From assembly GCA_951394045.1 (NCBI GenBank), contig OX595990.1, forward strand, positions 1,240,001 to 1,304,000: a DNA stretch of 64,000 nt, written 5' to 3'. This stretch comes from Nitzschia sp. DOCU1. Lineage: Eukaryota > Bacillariophyta > Bacillariophyceae > Bacillariales > Bacillariaceae. Positions within the stretch are counted from its first letter, which is position 1; the number at the start of each line of letters is the position of its first letter. Positions 1-10,179 of the stretch are shown one piece after another. Below the pieces are notes generated by a model. That model was given only the letters and a program-made list of their open reading frames with translations. It ran no database searches and was not told the origin of the DNA. The translations under genes and the position numbers were made by a program.

Positions 1-265
1 GAAAAGAGTGAGTTTTCCGTGTCGAGTATCCATTTTTGGCGGGAAAAACGTTAGTTCAAGATGACTCATTCGAGCCAAAGGTTGTAAACGACACGTCAGT
101 GAGCACGATGAGGTTTTCCTTGCGATCCTCCAATGATGCATCCCGAGAAAGTTGTTGTTGCCACCATGGTAGGCAACAGCTGGCTTGTGTCTTGTTTGCA
201 TTACGTTAGATTCGACTCAAGCACACACAAGCGAAGTAGCAACTTCTTGTCTTACTTCCTCAATC
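1..265. other. Left edge, upstream of the YggT gene
   Basis: No gene is supported here. The short open frames overlap the 5' region of the YggT-family gene and resemble nothing known. The stretch probably contains that gene's promoter and 5' UTR, but I see no recognisable control element. Confidence 0.5.
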
Positions 266-835
266 ATGTTCTCCAAGAGCCTAATTCTTTCATGCTTGGC
301 CATCTTCGCGGCCACCAGCTCGGTTACGGCGTCCGTGTTCCTTCCCTATGACGCGAAAGTTGTTTCGTTCTCTGGGTCCAGAATTACCAACTCCTACCAA
401 AACAGTGACTTTGGACGACGAGAGCTAACTAGACTGCGCCAATCTTGCTCGACCAACGGGGCCGCCATGGCCATCCCTGGATATGGTATAGCCGAACAAG
501 TCTTTGTGGGTGGTTTCATGAACTTTTTGTCCATTTACAATCTTGTGATTACGGCTCGAATCTTGCTTTCCTGGGTCCCACAAGCCCAAAGCATTGGTGT
601 TCTTCAGCCCGTGTTCCAGATCACGGATCCATACTTGAACTTGTTCCGAGGAATTATTCCTCCAGTATTTGGTTTGGATCTTTCTCCACTCCTCGCGTTT
701 TTCCTTCTCAATGCTCTCACCAGCGCTACCGCTGCCGTTGGGGCGGAAATCACGCCAGAGTTGCAAAAGAAGCTGGGCAAGAAGTACAGTGCTTTTGGAA
801 AGAAGCGAAACACCCTGATCTCCTATGCACCTTAA
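266..835 (+). CDS. YggT-family plastid membrane protein (CCB3/YLMG-like)
   Basis: About 189 aa. The start at 266 is preferred to the upstream in-frame ATG at 185 because it begins directly with a signal peptide (MFSKSLILSCLAIFAATSS) ending near TAS-VF, followed by a transit-like region, as expected for diatom plastid import. The C-terminal half is a YggT domain. It has a first membrane helix (about residues 70-95, ending ARILLSWVPQ), a DPYLNLFRGIIPP linker and a second hydrophobic helix (LSPLLAFFLLNAL). In plants, plastid YggT proteins are CCB3, which acts in covalent haem c(i) attachment to cytochrome b6, and YLMG1, linked to nucleoid and thylakoid organisation. The sequence alone does not separate these two. 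It is convergent with the ELO gene, 339 bp away. No intron is needed. Confidence 0.85.
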   Translation: MFSKSLILSCLAIFAATSSVTASVFLPYDAKVVSFSGSRITNSYQNSDFGRRELTRLRQSCSTNGAAMAIPGYGIAEQVFVGGFMNFLSIYNLVITARILLSWVPQAQSIGVLQPVFQITDPYLNLFRGIIPPVFGLDLSPLLAFFLLNALTSATAAVGAEITPELQKKLGKKYSAFGKKRNTLISYAP

Positions 836-1174
836 GGATCGATTGGTGGCACGGCAAGTAGACGTTTTGCTCCCAACGGAGCGTTATAGTTGGCTTTACG
901 GCCGCCAGGGCAACAACTTTGAACAATAGCTCAACGAGTTCGTACACCATAGACATTTTATTTGTAATCAGACATAGCACTCCTTTTAGAAAAATTCGAG
1001 CGGGAGGCAAACTAGTGAGTATGGGTTTGAACGACTATCCGACTTGTTGCCACCCGAAACGTTTAGTCAGCCTGCCACCTCCGCTTTAGATGAAAATCGA
1101 CCAGATATGTTCTGTGGAACAAATAATTTTTGATTGCTCTGAAGTTTTCGTACACTGTTTTTGCTATTCGTATT
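836..1174. other. Convergent intergenic stretch
   Basis: This separates the 3' ends of the YggT-like and ELO genes. It probably holds both 3' UTRs. I see no gene, repeat or RNA structure in it. Confidence 0.5.
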
Positions 1175-2066
1175 TTAGGCTACTTTCTTTTTCTTGGGCT
1201 TCATGTACGACTGGACGTAAAACTGGGCAAACAAGAAGAACAACGAAAGAATGTATCCAACGTAGGTGGCCGTGATAGGGGTGGACAAATCTTTGCAGCC
1301 ATTGACAAGGAGGTAGGTGCCTTGAGACATCATGGTAACAAATTGGATCATCTGCATCAAAGTAAGATAGGATTTCCACCAGATGGGAAGTGATTTTCCG
1401 GTGGAGGGGTCCTTAGTGTGCATGCAGATAAAATAGTAAGTGTACATGACGGTGTGAATGAAGCCATTCAAAACGATCGTGAGATAAACATCTCCGTCAT
1501 AGAACACATTGGCATTAAGCCAGTAGAAAAGGAAGATGGTAATGTGGTGATAAACGTGCAAGAACGACAGTTGTCTCCACTTTTTCCCAAGGACAATGAA
1601 AATCGTATCCCAGAAGTCCCAAACCTTCGACACGTAAAATAGCCAAAGAAGGTTAGCCATTGCCGGGTTGTCTCTGCTGTAGCCAACACAAGGGGTAACA
1701 GTGTATCCATTACGGTAAGCCACGAAAATCGCCTCAAGGGTCATGTAAGCGCACAGCATAATCTGGGATACATTGTAAATGAATTTGATGGGATACGGGT
1801 CAATTGCTGGCCTATTGGCCATTACTTTCGACCCAATCACCACAAACAAAAAGTAGGCAAGGGCAATGTTGAAGGCAGTGGCAAAGTCCGTCAAGGGCCA
1901 TCCCTGCGAGTGTGAAGTTCGAGAAAATGAGAAAGTGCCAATGACATGTTCACGTAGAAAATGATAGATCTCCATTTACCTTCGTGTACCCGGTGAAGCG
2001 ATCCTCGGGGTCGGACAATTTGATGAGGGTATCCCCGATCGAGTTCAATGTATCAATGTAGCCCAT
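1175..2066 (-). CDS. ELO-family very-long-chain/PUFA fatty acid elongase
   Basis: Two exons on the minus strand, 1980..2066 and 1175..1903, with a 76-nt GT-AG intron, giving 271 aa. The short first exon (MGYIDTLNSIGDTL...) joins in phase to GWPLTDFATAF. The family's diagnostic histidine box HVYHH lies at about residues 145-149. It is followed by the NGFIHTVMYTYYF region seen in PUFA elongases, several membrane helices and a lysine-rich C-terminus (KPKKKKVA) compatible with ER retrieval. Family knowledge: ELO proteins are the ER condensing enzymes (3-ketoacyl-CoA synthases) that add malonyl-CoA-derived C2 units. Length and motifs fit elongases acting on polyunsaturated C18/C20 substrates, but substrate choice cannot be read from sequence. 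Starting at the internal ATG at 1975 would drop the conserved N-terminus and translate part of the intron. Confidence 0.93.
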
Positions 2067-2741
2067 CGTTACCAGTTCCTTGCTAAGAGCAACAAAAAAT
2101 GGAATACCAGTTTGAGGTCGTCGACGACGGCGACGATCGATGAAGGAAAAGACGTGGTGACGAGGTGGGTCGGTCGAGCTCGAGTCACTGTTGAATTACG
2201 TAGCAAGAAGTTGAAAAGTTGCATCCAATAGATCAATGGGTTCCCAGTTACCGATTCGCTTGATTGATTTCATTATTCCCTTAAACATAATGTTTTCGTA
2301 TTCCCGCCTGTTGTTATCAAGTGGTTTTCATCCTTTGATTCGAACATACGCTTGAAAATGTGGTGTCTTTCATTCATTCGGAGTGTTGGATTCGAGTGAA
2401 CGTCAGTAGAATTTGGATGACGTCCTCCTGCCCTTGTCGTCTTGCGTTCCACCCTAAATCATATGATATGACGCGTATACATATCATACATTGTGGCATT
2501 GCATCTCTTATTTGCAATCGTGTGTGTCGAGCGAGTTCGATCTTGCTTGCTTGCATCGCCGCCCGCCTGCCCTGCGCGGACGCCGGGCGGGAAATGGAAG
2601 GTGAGAAACTCGGCCATCATCGAGGAAGAAAGGGGTGTAGAGCATGAATTAGTACTATCGTCCGCACCAGGTAGCATACGATACGATAGCATGTTGTTTT
2701 CGCCCTTACTGACTAGAGATGGTGAAAGGAAGATGGACAAA

Positions 2742-2932
2742 ATGCAGCGGGATAGCGATGGAGAACAAAGAAAGAGGGGATCCTCGTGCTGGTGCTGGGG
2801 TCGTCGTGGTGTTGTCGTCGTGCTGCTGGTGAGGCGCGGAATTACATGATGCAGCGGGATAGCGATGATGAAAAAAAGGAGATCCTACCGGTAGAGGGTG
2901 TCGTGCTGCTGAGATGCAGCGGGATAGCGATG
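2742..2932 (+). repeat. Degenerate tandem repeat with 19-bp core (3 copies)
   Basis: The core ATGCAGCGGGATAGCGATG occurs exactly at 2742-2760, 2849-2867 and 2914-2932. Similarity continues past the core: copies 1 and 3 run on with GAGAACAAAGAAAG / AAGAGCAAAGAAAG and both reach GTGAGGCG. Spacing is uneven (107 and 65 bp), so this looks like an eroding minisatellite or serial local duplication. No function is evident. Confidence 0.75.
2885..2894. repeat. CTACCGGTAG palindrome, copy 1
   Basis: Perfect 10-bp palindrome, one of six exact copies in the window, all outside genes. It sits between copies 2 and 3 of the 19-bp tandem repeat. Confidence 0.6.
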
Positions 2933-3860
2933 AAGAGCAAAGAAAGCGGGGACTCATAGGGTGTCCTCGTGAGGCGAGGAATCTGTTCGCCATCTCCATG
3001 TCCTACTAGAGTTGCTTGTTGTTGTTCGCTGCTGGTGGCTAAAATTTCTCCTGCTGCTAGCCACCATAGAAAAAACTTGGTGGCGGGTGCGGCCGCGAAA
3101 CGGCAAAGAGACTACCTAGTCCTAGTAGAAAGAACGTCAGGCATTGACCCGCTTATTCGTGGGTGTTCTCTGCTGCTTGGTGAAGGAAGATCGCCATGGC
3201 GAAAGGATCCTTCGATGCACCGTAGCAGCCTATGAGTTTCTCCGACTGTCGAATATTCGTAGTGGAGGGCCGTGTGTACTAGTAGTCCATTCAAGAAGCG
3301 CCAGTAACATTCCCCACAACAGGACGGCTGGCGAAGGCGATTAGTCTTACGGTTCGCGCTCTTTCTCTACTAACAGTTCCCTCTCATTTGAAAGCTACAG
3401 GGCGCCACCAAGCTGGGTTCTACCTTTTTTAGGATCGGTGTCAATGATCGAAAACTCCCTCTGGTACCACGACAAAAGTTTCACACTTGCGTAACCTCAA
3501 TTAGCAACAATGCAATCTATTTAAAGTAAATGCATTCCATATGCACGATAATTCTTAAGCCCATCTGCTTGCGAACATCAAACATTCCACCAGCACACAA
3601 TCAAGCGCCCGTGCAACGAAAGCGAAACCTCGGGTCGCCTTCTCAATAGAGGTCGATGGTTCCCAGGACAAGGAATTACAATAAACACGACAAACTTTGC
3701 GAACCGACCGTGCAGGAATGGTGCGCCGGAACCGTCGAAGCCGACTTCTCTACGGTAGATCTGTGAGGCCGCTTCTGCCTACACAGTATTCGCCAGTGTT
3801 GAAAAGCGAGGAAGCAGGTGCTCACAAAATTGGTATGATTAAACCCAGAAACCCTTCACC

Positions 3861-4292
3861 ATGGTTAGTCTGCATTCAAGAAATAGCGTCCACCCACCGA
3901 CCCTTGTACGAAAAAGAAATCCTTCAAGTCAAGAGACAATGAAATTCTATGGGGCGGCCTTGGGGGGCGATTTTACAGCAACAAACAAGAAGTCAAATAA
4001 GATTATGGCTCCTCTTGACGATTCCTCCGAGACCAGCAGCACTCGAGATGACGAGGAATATTTCTCGTTCCCCATCATCGAATGGTGTGGCGAAAATGAG
4101 GAAAGATTAGCGGCGACAAACCAACCACAGTCACGCGAACAACAAGAATACCTCAAATTCGAAGAAGACCGGCTTTATGAAATCATGGTGAGATTACACA
4201 GAACAATGATGCTTGCTAACTTTCACTCTCCTCTGCATCGGTCCATGGCATTCAGCTCGCACTTGTCTTCACTTCAACATGAAGGTGCGTAG
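3861..4292 (+). CDS. Small acidic protein with FPxIEW motif, unknown function
   Basis: 143 aa from the ATG at 3861, or 117 aa from a second well-placed ATG at 3939. There is no known domain. A Ser/Thr/Asp-rich stretch leads into EEYFSFPIIEWCGENEE, a motif shared with the proteins at 5414-6349 and 20248-20988. A helical charged segment (about residues 90-112) follows. The stop codon lies just after AAG|GTGCGT, a good splice-donor match at 4285, so the true C-terminus may be on an unrecognised second exon. The other two family members end in a KR...RSK tail that is absent here, which fits a missing exon. I do not know the function. The motif's repetition is the main reason to believe the gene is real. 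Confidence 0.5.
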   Translation: MVSLHSRNSVHPPTLVRKRNPSSQETMKFYGAALGGDFTATNKKSNKIMAPLDDSSETSSTRDDEEYFSFPIIEWCGENEERLAATNQPQSREQQEYLKFEEDRLYEIMVRLHRTMMLANFHSPLHRSMAFSSHLSSLQHEGA

Positions 4293-5413
4293 ACGAAGAG
4301 CATACTAGGAGGAATCGAAAATTTCAAGATCAAGAACAATCGAGAAGAAGGCAGCACCAACCACAACTTCTTGTCGAACGAGTAGACTGTAAATATGATC
4401 ATAGAATCCTCAGAAAGAACTTACTCCCCTGTGTCACCACCTTCTTGATGATATTAGGAAGCGAACAACAGCTCCTGCTGTTGACATTCAATCCACGAAT
4501 CCTCGTCATAGTAAGTTAGTTGCCTGAAGTTCTCAGGAGGATCGTCCGCCGCCAGCAGTGTCTCCTCTTGTTGAGCGAACAGCAGACCGTGAAGACATCA
4601 GAACGTTGACATGAAAATACCAGCGACAGCATCATTTGTAGTGTAGCAATCTTCGGTATCACATAGTAGGTCGCCCTGACACCGGATAGGTCTTCCGTCA
4701 CACTAGTATGCTAGTAGCATTTGTGGATCATGTTGCTGGTGCTGCTGGTTGTTGTACTCCTAGCTGCTTTAATAGTACTAGTAGTACTAGTAGTATTTAA
4801 TAGTAGTACTAGTACTAGTACTACTAGAGATGGAAAGCAGTACTAGTAGTACTGGTGCTTTCCATTTTCAAGGATCGATGGTGAAATATCCGAGCCTCAC
4901 TGAAGGTCGGATTCTTCCTGCTCTCCAGCTTCTCAATTCTGCTGGCATGTTTCTTCCTAGTAAAGAGAGTCGCCCAACAGTCGAAGCTAGGGATGTGCTA
5001 TGCCATTCCTTGATCGATGGCGCGCTACAAGTTATCTGCAATATCATTGTTCAACAACCACTTAGGATATCCAAAGTCCAGGCTGGCCCGAGTGCTTCAC
5101 AATATGGTCGTGCCATGGATGTTAACCGAGTCACACACTTCATGTTCAACCCCCGAGTACGTGTGTTCTGGCGTCGATGGTGTGTTGGTGTGAGAAACCA
5201 TAGAAGACACCACCACCTCGGAGTCTCGAAGAAAGGTCACGAGTCTTACCAGCAATTCTTCGGGTACCTTGACAGATTTCGGGCAAGCGTCCTATCGCCG
5301 GGGCGCGGTCGTCCTCTACTAGCTAATTGACATTGTCAATGTTATTTGTAAGATACCATTGCAGCAAAATTGTTCTATAATATTTCATCGTGTCCGAGAT
5401 TGGACAGTCTCGT
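4293..5413. other. Intergenic region with hairpin repeat and one doubtful ORF
   Basis: It contains the AGTACT-rich inverted repeat at 4764-4840. A 166-codon open frame (4830-5330, plus) starts inside the repeat, has no recognisable domain and I do not accept it as a gene. The first ~300 bases may hold a second exon or the 3' UTR of the FPxIEW gene upstream. Confidence 0.4.
4764..4840. repeat. AGTACT-rich hairpin repeat bounded by CTGCTTT/AAAGCAG
   Basis: The 77-bp element begins CTGCTTTAATAGTACTAG and ends AAAGCAG, with dense alternating AGTACT/CTAGTA units in between that can fold back on themselves. A second element with nearly the same left end and a cleaner hairpin lies at 36094-36151. 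The shared bounded structure suggests a small dispersed inverted-repeat element rather than a simple microsatellite. Confidence 0.6.
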
Positions 5414-6349
5414 CTAGGTGTCAGCCTGGCAGGAATTGGTGTTTTCGATGAAGCATAGGGAGGCACTGAAAGATTTGCTTCGTTTCAAACACCGTGTCGG
5501 GTGCCCAATTTCAGGGCGACTTCGCTTAGGCCCGATAGAAGGGAGGAAGCGGTGCATTCTCTCGGCCGATCTTTTGTTTCGACTACGCACCTCTGCCGTG
5601 TTCATGGAGTAGCATCTACGAATTCCACTGGCAGCTTTCGCATTTGGGCCAAGCTTCATGGCGCGAATCTCCCCGTCATCTTCAGTATCCCATTCGATCA
5701 CAGGGAAAGGTTCCTCCCGGTTGTATAGGGTTTCTTCCCTGTCCAAAATTTCGCGCAGGGGCTGCAGCAATATGCTCCCGCTGATGATGTTGGAATGTGC
5801 CGTCGACGAGCGATGACACAGAGAACTCGGTTGGCTCTTCTCGCCTTGAGAGGGCAGCGAGAACGATTCCCCAAACGATGAGCCTGCAGTCGAGGAGGTC
5901 TTCGAGCTGTCGTCATTCTCAAGGAGATTCCGGGGCTGGGCCCCAGAGTCTTTCAACCGTGATTGATCGGCCTTGTGCAAAAACGATTGACACAAGTTTT
6001 GAAGGTGTTCCTTCTTCGTGCCACCATAGCTCTGATGCACGTACTGGAGGTTTCTTATTGCCATCAATGGCGCATGCGTGTCAAGCCAGGGGATGGAAAT
6101 GTCAGAGTCGATATGCAATTGTTCAAGGCCCTCGTGAATGGCATTCACTAGTGGTGGGCTTGATGACCTTTCGGGAAGTGAGAAGGCAATTTCGGAAAAG
6201 TCCCCTAACATCGGAAGGCATCGTTGTTTGGACAATGGATCAGTCCTCGGTGCCCCCATGTTGTTGCTAGGTCGTCCTTGGAAACCTTCTTGCCCATGAC
6301 AGGCGGGAGACCGGATAGCTTGAGCTGTTTGTTGTTCGAACACCGCCAT
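5414..6349 (-). CDS. FPxIEW-motif protein with basic tail, unknown function
   Basis: 311 aa in a single exon with no known domain. Order of features: a disordered N-terminus; LGDFSEIAFSLPE (about residue 48); a Ser-rich acidic middle (DDSSKTSSTAGSSFGESF); the acidic motif REEPFPVIEWDTEDDGE (about 217-233); and a basic C-terminal third with KRS, KRSRPE and a final LKRSKSFSASLCFIE. The PFPVIEWDTEDD block followed by an RSK-phi tail is shared with the 20248-20988 protein (AFPSIEWQFDEEDD ... LVRSKHVSCNLSQLE), so the two look like divergent paralogues. Basic clusters suggest nuclear localisation, and clustered serines suggest phosphorylation, but both are inference. The start could also be an internal Met. 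Confidence 0.6.
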   Translation of the reverse strand: MAVFEQQTAQAIRSPACHGQEGFQGRPSNNMGAPRTDPLSKQRCLPMLGDFSEIAFSLPERSSSPPLVNAIHEGLEQLHIDSDISIPWLDTHAPLMAIRNLQYVHQSYGGTKKEHLQNLCQSFLHKADQSRLKDSGAQPRNLLENDDSSKTSSTAGSSFGESFSLPSQGEKSQPSSLCHRSSTAHSNIISGSILLQPLREILDREETLYNREEPFPVIEWDTEDDGEIRAMKLGPNAKAASGIRRCYSMNTAEVRSRNKRSAERMHRFLPSIGPKRSRPEIGHPTRCLKRSKSFSASLCFIENTNSCQADT

Positions 6350-7042
6350 TTCGATAAGACTTTTTGGCAGCCTGTTTACTTTGGATGTCCTTTTTGTCCT
6401 TTCTGTTCTCCAGCGTTTACTTTATGCCATTCTTTGATGGGCAACTCATTTCGAGCCCAATCATAGAAATAATCCACTATGAGTTTCGAAGAACAAGTTC
6501 GGATGTTGCTTTTCGACTTTGTGACCCAAATTCTCGCTGTGCGTCGATTGTGCTAAACAATTTATCGCAGATGCTTTGGGGGCTTAGAAAAAATGACATG
6601 CACTGCATTTAATGACAAATCGAAAAATTAACCCCTTGAGTACCACGAACAGGTCTCAAGTGCGTACTTTTGTAATCGATCTTCTTTGGGCTCACAAAAA
6701 AGACGGATCTTCGCATTCTGTGCAACACAAAGAACCAATTTCTTGTTCCTCGATGTCAAATCTCAACTTACGCTTCCGAACGCAAATAACGTGACATTTC
6801 GTGGCGAACAAGAGAAGGGTTTAAGCCCTTCGCTATTGTGCTGCAGATCGCGTTGTCATCATTCCCACTACCGCATTGCACTGCACGGTGATTCTGATAT
6901 ATTACGAGCAAGCAGAAGTGATCCCATTCATTTATTTGCTGATCTAGTCGTACTCGACGAGTAATTTAGTGTTCTACTGCTAGTGGAGCCACACGGGTAT
7001 CGGTAGGGGGCAGAAGGCCAGCGAAGCGAAAGTATTGGCAGT

Positions 7043-7052
7043 CTACCGGTAG
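7043..7052. repeat. CTACCGGTAG palindrome, copy 2
   Basis: Exact copy in intergenic DNA, with a related degenerate GGTATCGGTAGG about 45 bp upstream. Confidence 0.6.
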
Positions 7053-7578
7053 CCGTACAAATCTATTGTAGCCACTGGAATTCTCAGGTGAAACTGCTGG
7101 GCGCCATATGCTGTTTCTCACGCGGTTTGAGGAAATAAAATCCATTCCTTTGTTTCGCCTCCGTGTTTTCTCAATCAATGAATGAACCGAGATTGGTGAG
7201 CGAAATCCCAAAGATCCCCATGGAGGTGCAGCGGGTACTAGCCATCTGCTGCCATTACCATAATACTTACTATTGCATAGTAGTTAAGGCGAGGCAACGT
7301 ACTAGAGTACTACGCAATTATTCTCTTCTCTAGCACCTATTTTACCTCTCTAGACAATCAAAGAGGTTCGATTTCTTCGTCGCTAGCCAGAACAATTCAC
7401 AAAAAGCCATTATACGCGGCGTTTCTTCACTCTTTTGCCCATCGCCCATCGCCCACCCCCTCGTACTAGAGAACAAGAAGTAGGTGCTGGATGATGATTG
7501 GGCACGAGGATGATGATGATGCGCGACGAGGAGAAAATTGCAGCCGCTCTCTAGCTACCGGTTGGTAGTTAGCTAGCT

Positions 7579-7588
7579 CTACCGGTAG
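7579..7588. repeat. CTACCGGTAG palindrome, copy 3
   Basis: Exact copy, 24 bp after a one-mismatch copy (7555-7564). The two are separated by TAGTTAGCTAGCT, giving a local cluster of nested palindromes. Confidence 0.6.
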
Positions 7589-7816
7589 CTATTTTAGCTT
7601 GGGATCTCCAACGGGACCATTAGATTGTTGTTTCGTTGCAGGTTTCTTGAGCAGCAGGCTGCTTCTTGATCGGCTTGGACGACGGCGGGAACTAGAAATA
7701 GTTGTTCTATTCGAATGAATCGAGTTGACTCGGGAATAATGACGGCTGGCAGGCGGGAGACCCGAGCGCGCGCGTCGTCCTTCTTTTCGGATCGCCTGTT
7801 TCGATGCAAGATTTGG

Positions 7817-8061
7817 TTATCTGAGCTATACGAAATATATATAATATATACGTGGATGTATATGTATTCTGGGACATCTGAGCTGTAAAAAGGGTCATAT
7901 GAGCTGTAAGGCCTGTCCTCCCACCCGTTGGAGCTTCCAAGAACAACTAACATAAGCCCCCAAATGACTTTAGGGCATATGTAAGGTTAGGGTTAGGGTT
8001 TGGGTTTGGGTTGGGGGCTATATTGTATTACAGCTTAGATGACCTTTTTTATAGCTTAGAT
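7817..8061. mobile_element. MITE-like inverted-repeat element with telomere-like core
   Basis: Two 34-bp arms, 7876-7909 and 8028-8061, are inverted copies of each other (29 of 34 positions identical by eye). They start ATCTGAGCTGTAAAAA and ATCTAAGCTATAAAAA when read in the same sense. Within and beside the arms a 12-mer ATCTRAGCTRTA recurs, with an extra direct copy at 7817. An inner inverted pair AGCCCCCAA (7955-7963) / TTGGGGGCT (8011-8019) encloses the TTAGGG/TTTGGG run. There is no coding capacity. I call it a non-autonomous inverted-repeat element by structure only; target-site duplications are not clear. Confidence 0.5.
7985..8017 (+). repeat. Interstitial telomere-like repeat
   Basis: Reads as GGTTAG x2, GGTTTG x2, then GGTTGGGGG. 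It mixes TTAGGG- and TTTGGG-type units and sits in the loop of the inverted-repeat element. Such short interstitial tracts can mark repaired breaks or insertions, but here it may simply be part of the element. Confidence 0.65.
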
Positions 8062-8253
8062 ATTAGGGGTGCTGTTTCGATTCGTGTACTCTTCTCCTCA
8101 ACGGTTCCGACGGAAACACACGATAGAGCACAATGATGGTGGCGACAGTGGCGACGTGATCAATCATTCCTTTGTTGCTTCAGGTAGTAGTGGTAGTAAC
8201 TCTCTTTCTCCTCCCAAACATTCTCGCCGGCCCCATCAGGCCAGACGACGATC

Positions 8254-10049
8254 ATGGCGTATCAAGTGAAGCAAATTCGCTACAAGGTGAGTGACAGTGC
8301 TATTTTAAGATGCAGATTTCCCCGTGTGCCTTTTCTTATGATTACATGTATTACAATCGTGCATGAACAACCACACAGGGTTCCGACGACTATCATATTT
8401 TATTACAAAACGAAAATGGACCTTGCCCTCTTCTTGCCGCGGCCAATTGTTTGATTTTAAGGCGTACCATAACACTGCCGCCAAGTTGTGTGGCGGCCGG
8501 CATGGTCACGATCGACCAGCTCGTCAATATCCTGGCAGAAAAAATTCTGAGCAATACTTCGTCTCATGACGGTCACGACCATCATGTACAAGAAGTCTTG
8601 ACCATCTTTCCTAGTTTACAATTCGGAATGGACGTGAACCCAAAGTTTACTGCTGGACCCACTGGAGTCGAATACACGATGCACTTGAACGCTTTTGATC
8701 TCTTGCATATAGAACTGCTTCATGGATGGTTAATCGAACCAGATGCCGAAGAGTATGATCTTATTGGAAATCAAACATACAATCAGCTGGTCAATATGGT
8801 AATTGAAGGAAATGATGCGGCGACGGCACTACAAAATGCAACCCTAACGCATCACGACGGCGTACCGATATCCCCCGAACATGATGCCTTGTCAACCAAG
8901 GCCACCAAGGGTTCCATTGTGAAACACTTTTTGGATCGATCGTCACATCAATTGACACAATATGGGTTGACTGTCCTGCATGAGTATCTTCAAAATGGAC
9001 AAATGGTGGTCTTTTTCAGAAACAATCACTTTAATACGATGACCAAACACGATGGACTCTTGTATCTCTTGGTGACGGACATTGGGTATGCCAACGTTCC
9101 AAATGTCGTGTTTGAGAAAATTGATGTGATTGATGGCGATACGGAATATGTCGATGGGACGTTTGGATGTCTTCGCGGGCAACAAGGCATGACGGGAGGA
9201 TCAGCAGAAGCGACTTCCGAACCAATGGGCGGCGCCAACGATTTACAGTCTCAAGCAGACTATCAGTTGGCTCTCCAATTGAGTCAAGAGAATAGTTCCT
9301 ATCAACCAGGGCTCCCGCGTCCTGGTACAGCCACACCGTCAAATTTCAATGATGAGATTGAAGCCGCACGCCAGGCAAGTCTGGAAGAATACAATCGACA
9401 ACATCCGGATGCCCCACTACCAATAACGTCGACTCCACCAACTGCTACAAAAAATACTACGACACCGAGAACGAGGGATGTTTCTTCTCAGTTTAGAAGT
9501 TCATTTGAACAGCGAGTGAATCAATTGACGGAAACGATGCGGCAAGCAGGAACGTCCATTACCGAAGTGGCCAATTCCATAATACAACCAGCTCCGCCTT
9601 TAGAGAGAAACACAACAGCGACCGCCACAGCGACGACGGCGACCAGAGCCAGTACGGGAACATTACCATCAAGGACCAATGCTACCTCTGCCGCTAATAA
9701 TAATCCATCCTTGTCGCCTCAGAGACAATCAAAACCACAAATCTCGGCGGCAGTAGCGGCGACATCACCACAAACTCGGTCGCCAGTGAGGGAGACGGTG
9801 GTCACAGGGGTACCTGCTAGACCACCCTCACAGGAACAACAGGATCGCATGTTGGCAATGCAAATACAACAACAAGAAGAACGGGAGCGAGGCAGCGGTG
9901 ACTCGAGGCTGGCAGTGGCGATGGCGCGTAAAGAACGAGAACGAGCAAAGAAACATGCCTCAAGACCGGGTCCTCCACCAGAACGATTGGCAATAGCCCC
10001 GCCGACTTCACGGAATTCTGCGAACAAGGACAATTGTGTCATTAGCTAG
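8254..10049 (+). CDS. MINDY-family K48-specific deubiquitinase with CAAX box
   Basis: Two exons, 8254..8286 and 8379..10049, with a 92-nt GT-AG intron; 567 aa. Exon 1 encodes MAYQVKQIRYK. Exon 2 opens GSDDYHILLQNENGPCPLLA, which is the MINDY catalytic-Cys motif (Cys27). The catalytic His is in FFRNNHFNTMTKH (about His228), and a conserved LYLLVTD follows. After the catalytic domain comes a ubiquitin-interacting helix (DLQSQADYQLALQLSQE, about 299-315), a second similar helix (EIEAARQASLEEY) and a long Thr/Ala/Pro-rich linker. The C-terminus is NCVIS, a CAAX prenylation signal, as reported for animal MINDY-1/2. Family knowledge: MINDY enzymes trim long K48-linked ubiquitin chains. The intron call is firm because it restores the catalytic motif in frame. 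The gene ends 130 bp from the convergent MMAA gene. Confidence 0.95.
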
Positions 10050-10179
10050 GTAGCCCGGATTGACTGTCGGTTAACTAGTAGAGTGTAGTATTGTCACACC
10101 CGAATTCTTAGGGATGAACAAAACTCCGGAGCACAAAACGTAGTAGATATATATATTCTGCAAATATGATTGTTGCAGC

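Larger units (their letters stand above)
2067..3860. other. Gene-poor intergenic region with short tandem repeats
   Basis: About 1.8 kb upstream of the ELO gene. Open frames here are short, overlap on both strands and look non-coding. The recognisable content is a three-copy 19-bp direct repeat (2742-2932) and one exact CTACCGGTAG palindrome (2885-2894). The ELO promoter should lie near 2067-2300, but no specific motif stands out. Confidence 0.5.
6350..8253. other. Intergenic region with inverted-repeat element and palindromes
   Basis: 1.9 kb with no convincing gene. It holds two exact CTACCGGTAG palindromes (7043-7052, 7579-7588), a near copy (7555-7564), an AT-dinucleotide run near 7838-7852, and the inverted-repeat element at 7817-8061 with a telomere-like core. 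The last ~190 bases are presumably promoter and 5' UTR of the MINDY gene. The 60-119 codon frames here are low-complexity or unsupported. Confidence 0.5.

Noticed and set aside
4781..4830. CRISPR-like array in the AGTACT repeat
   Set aside because: There are no regular unique spacers, the units are simple palindromic hexamers, and the genome is eukaryotic.
4830..5330. 166-codon open frame on the plus strand
   Set aside because: It starts inside the hairpin repeat, has no recognisable domain, and its composition changes abruptly. It may be chance.
7594..7953. 119-codon minus-strand ORF
   Set aside because: It overlaps the inverted-repeat element and an AT microsatellite (the YIYIHVYIIYI stretch), so it is compositional.
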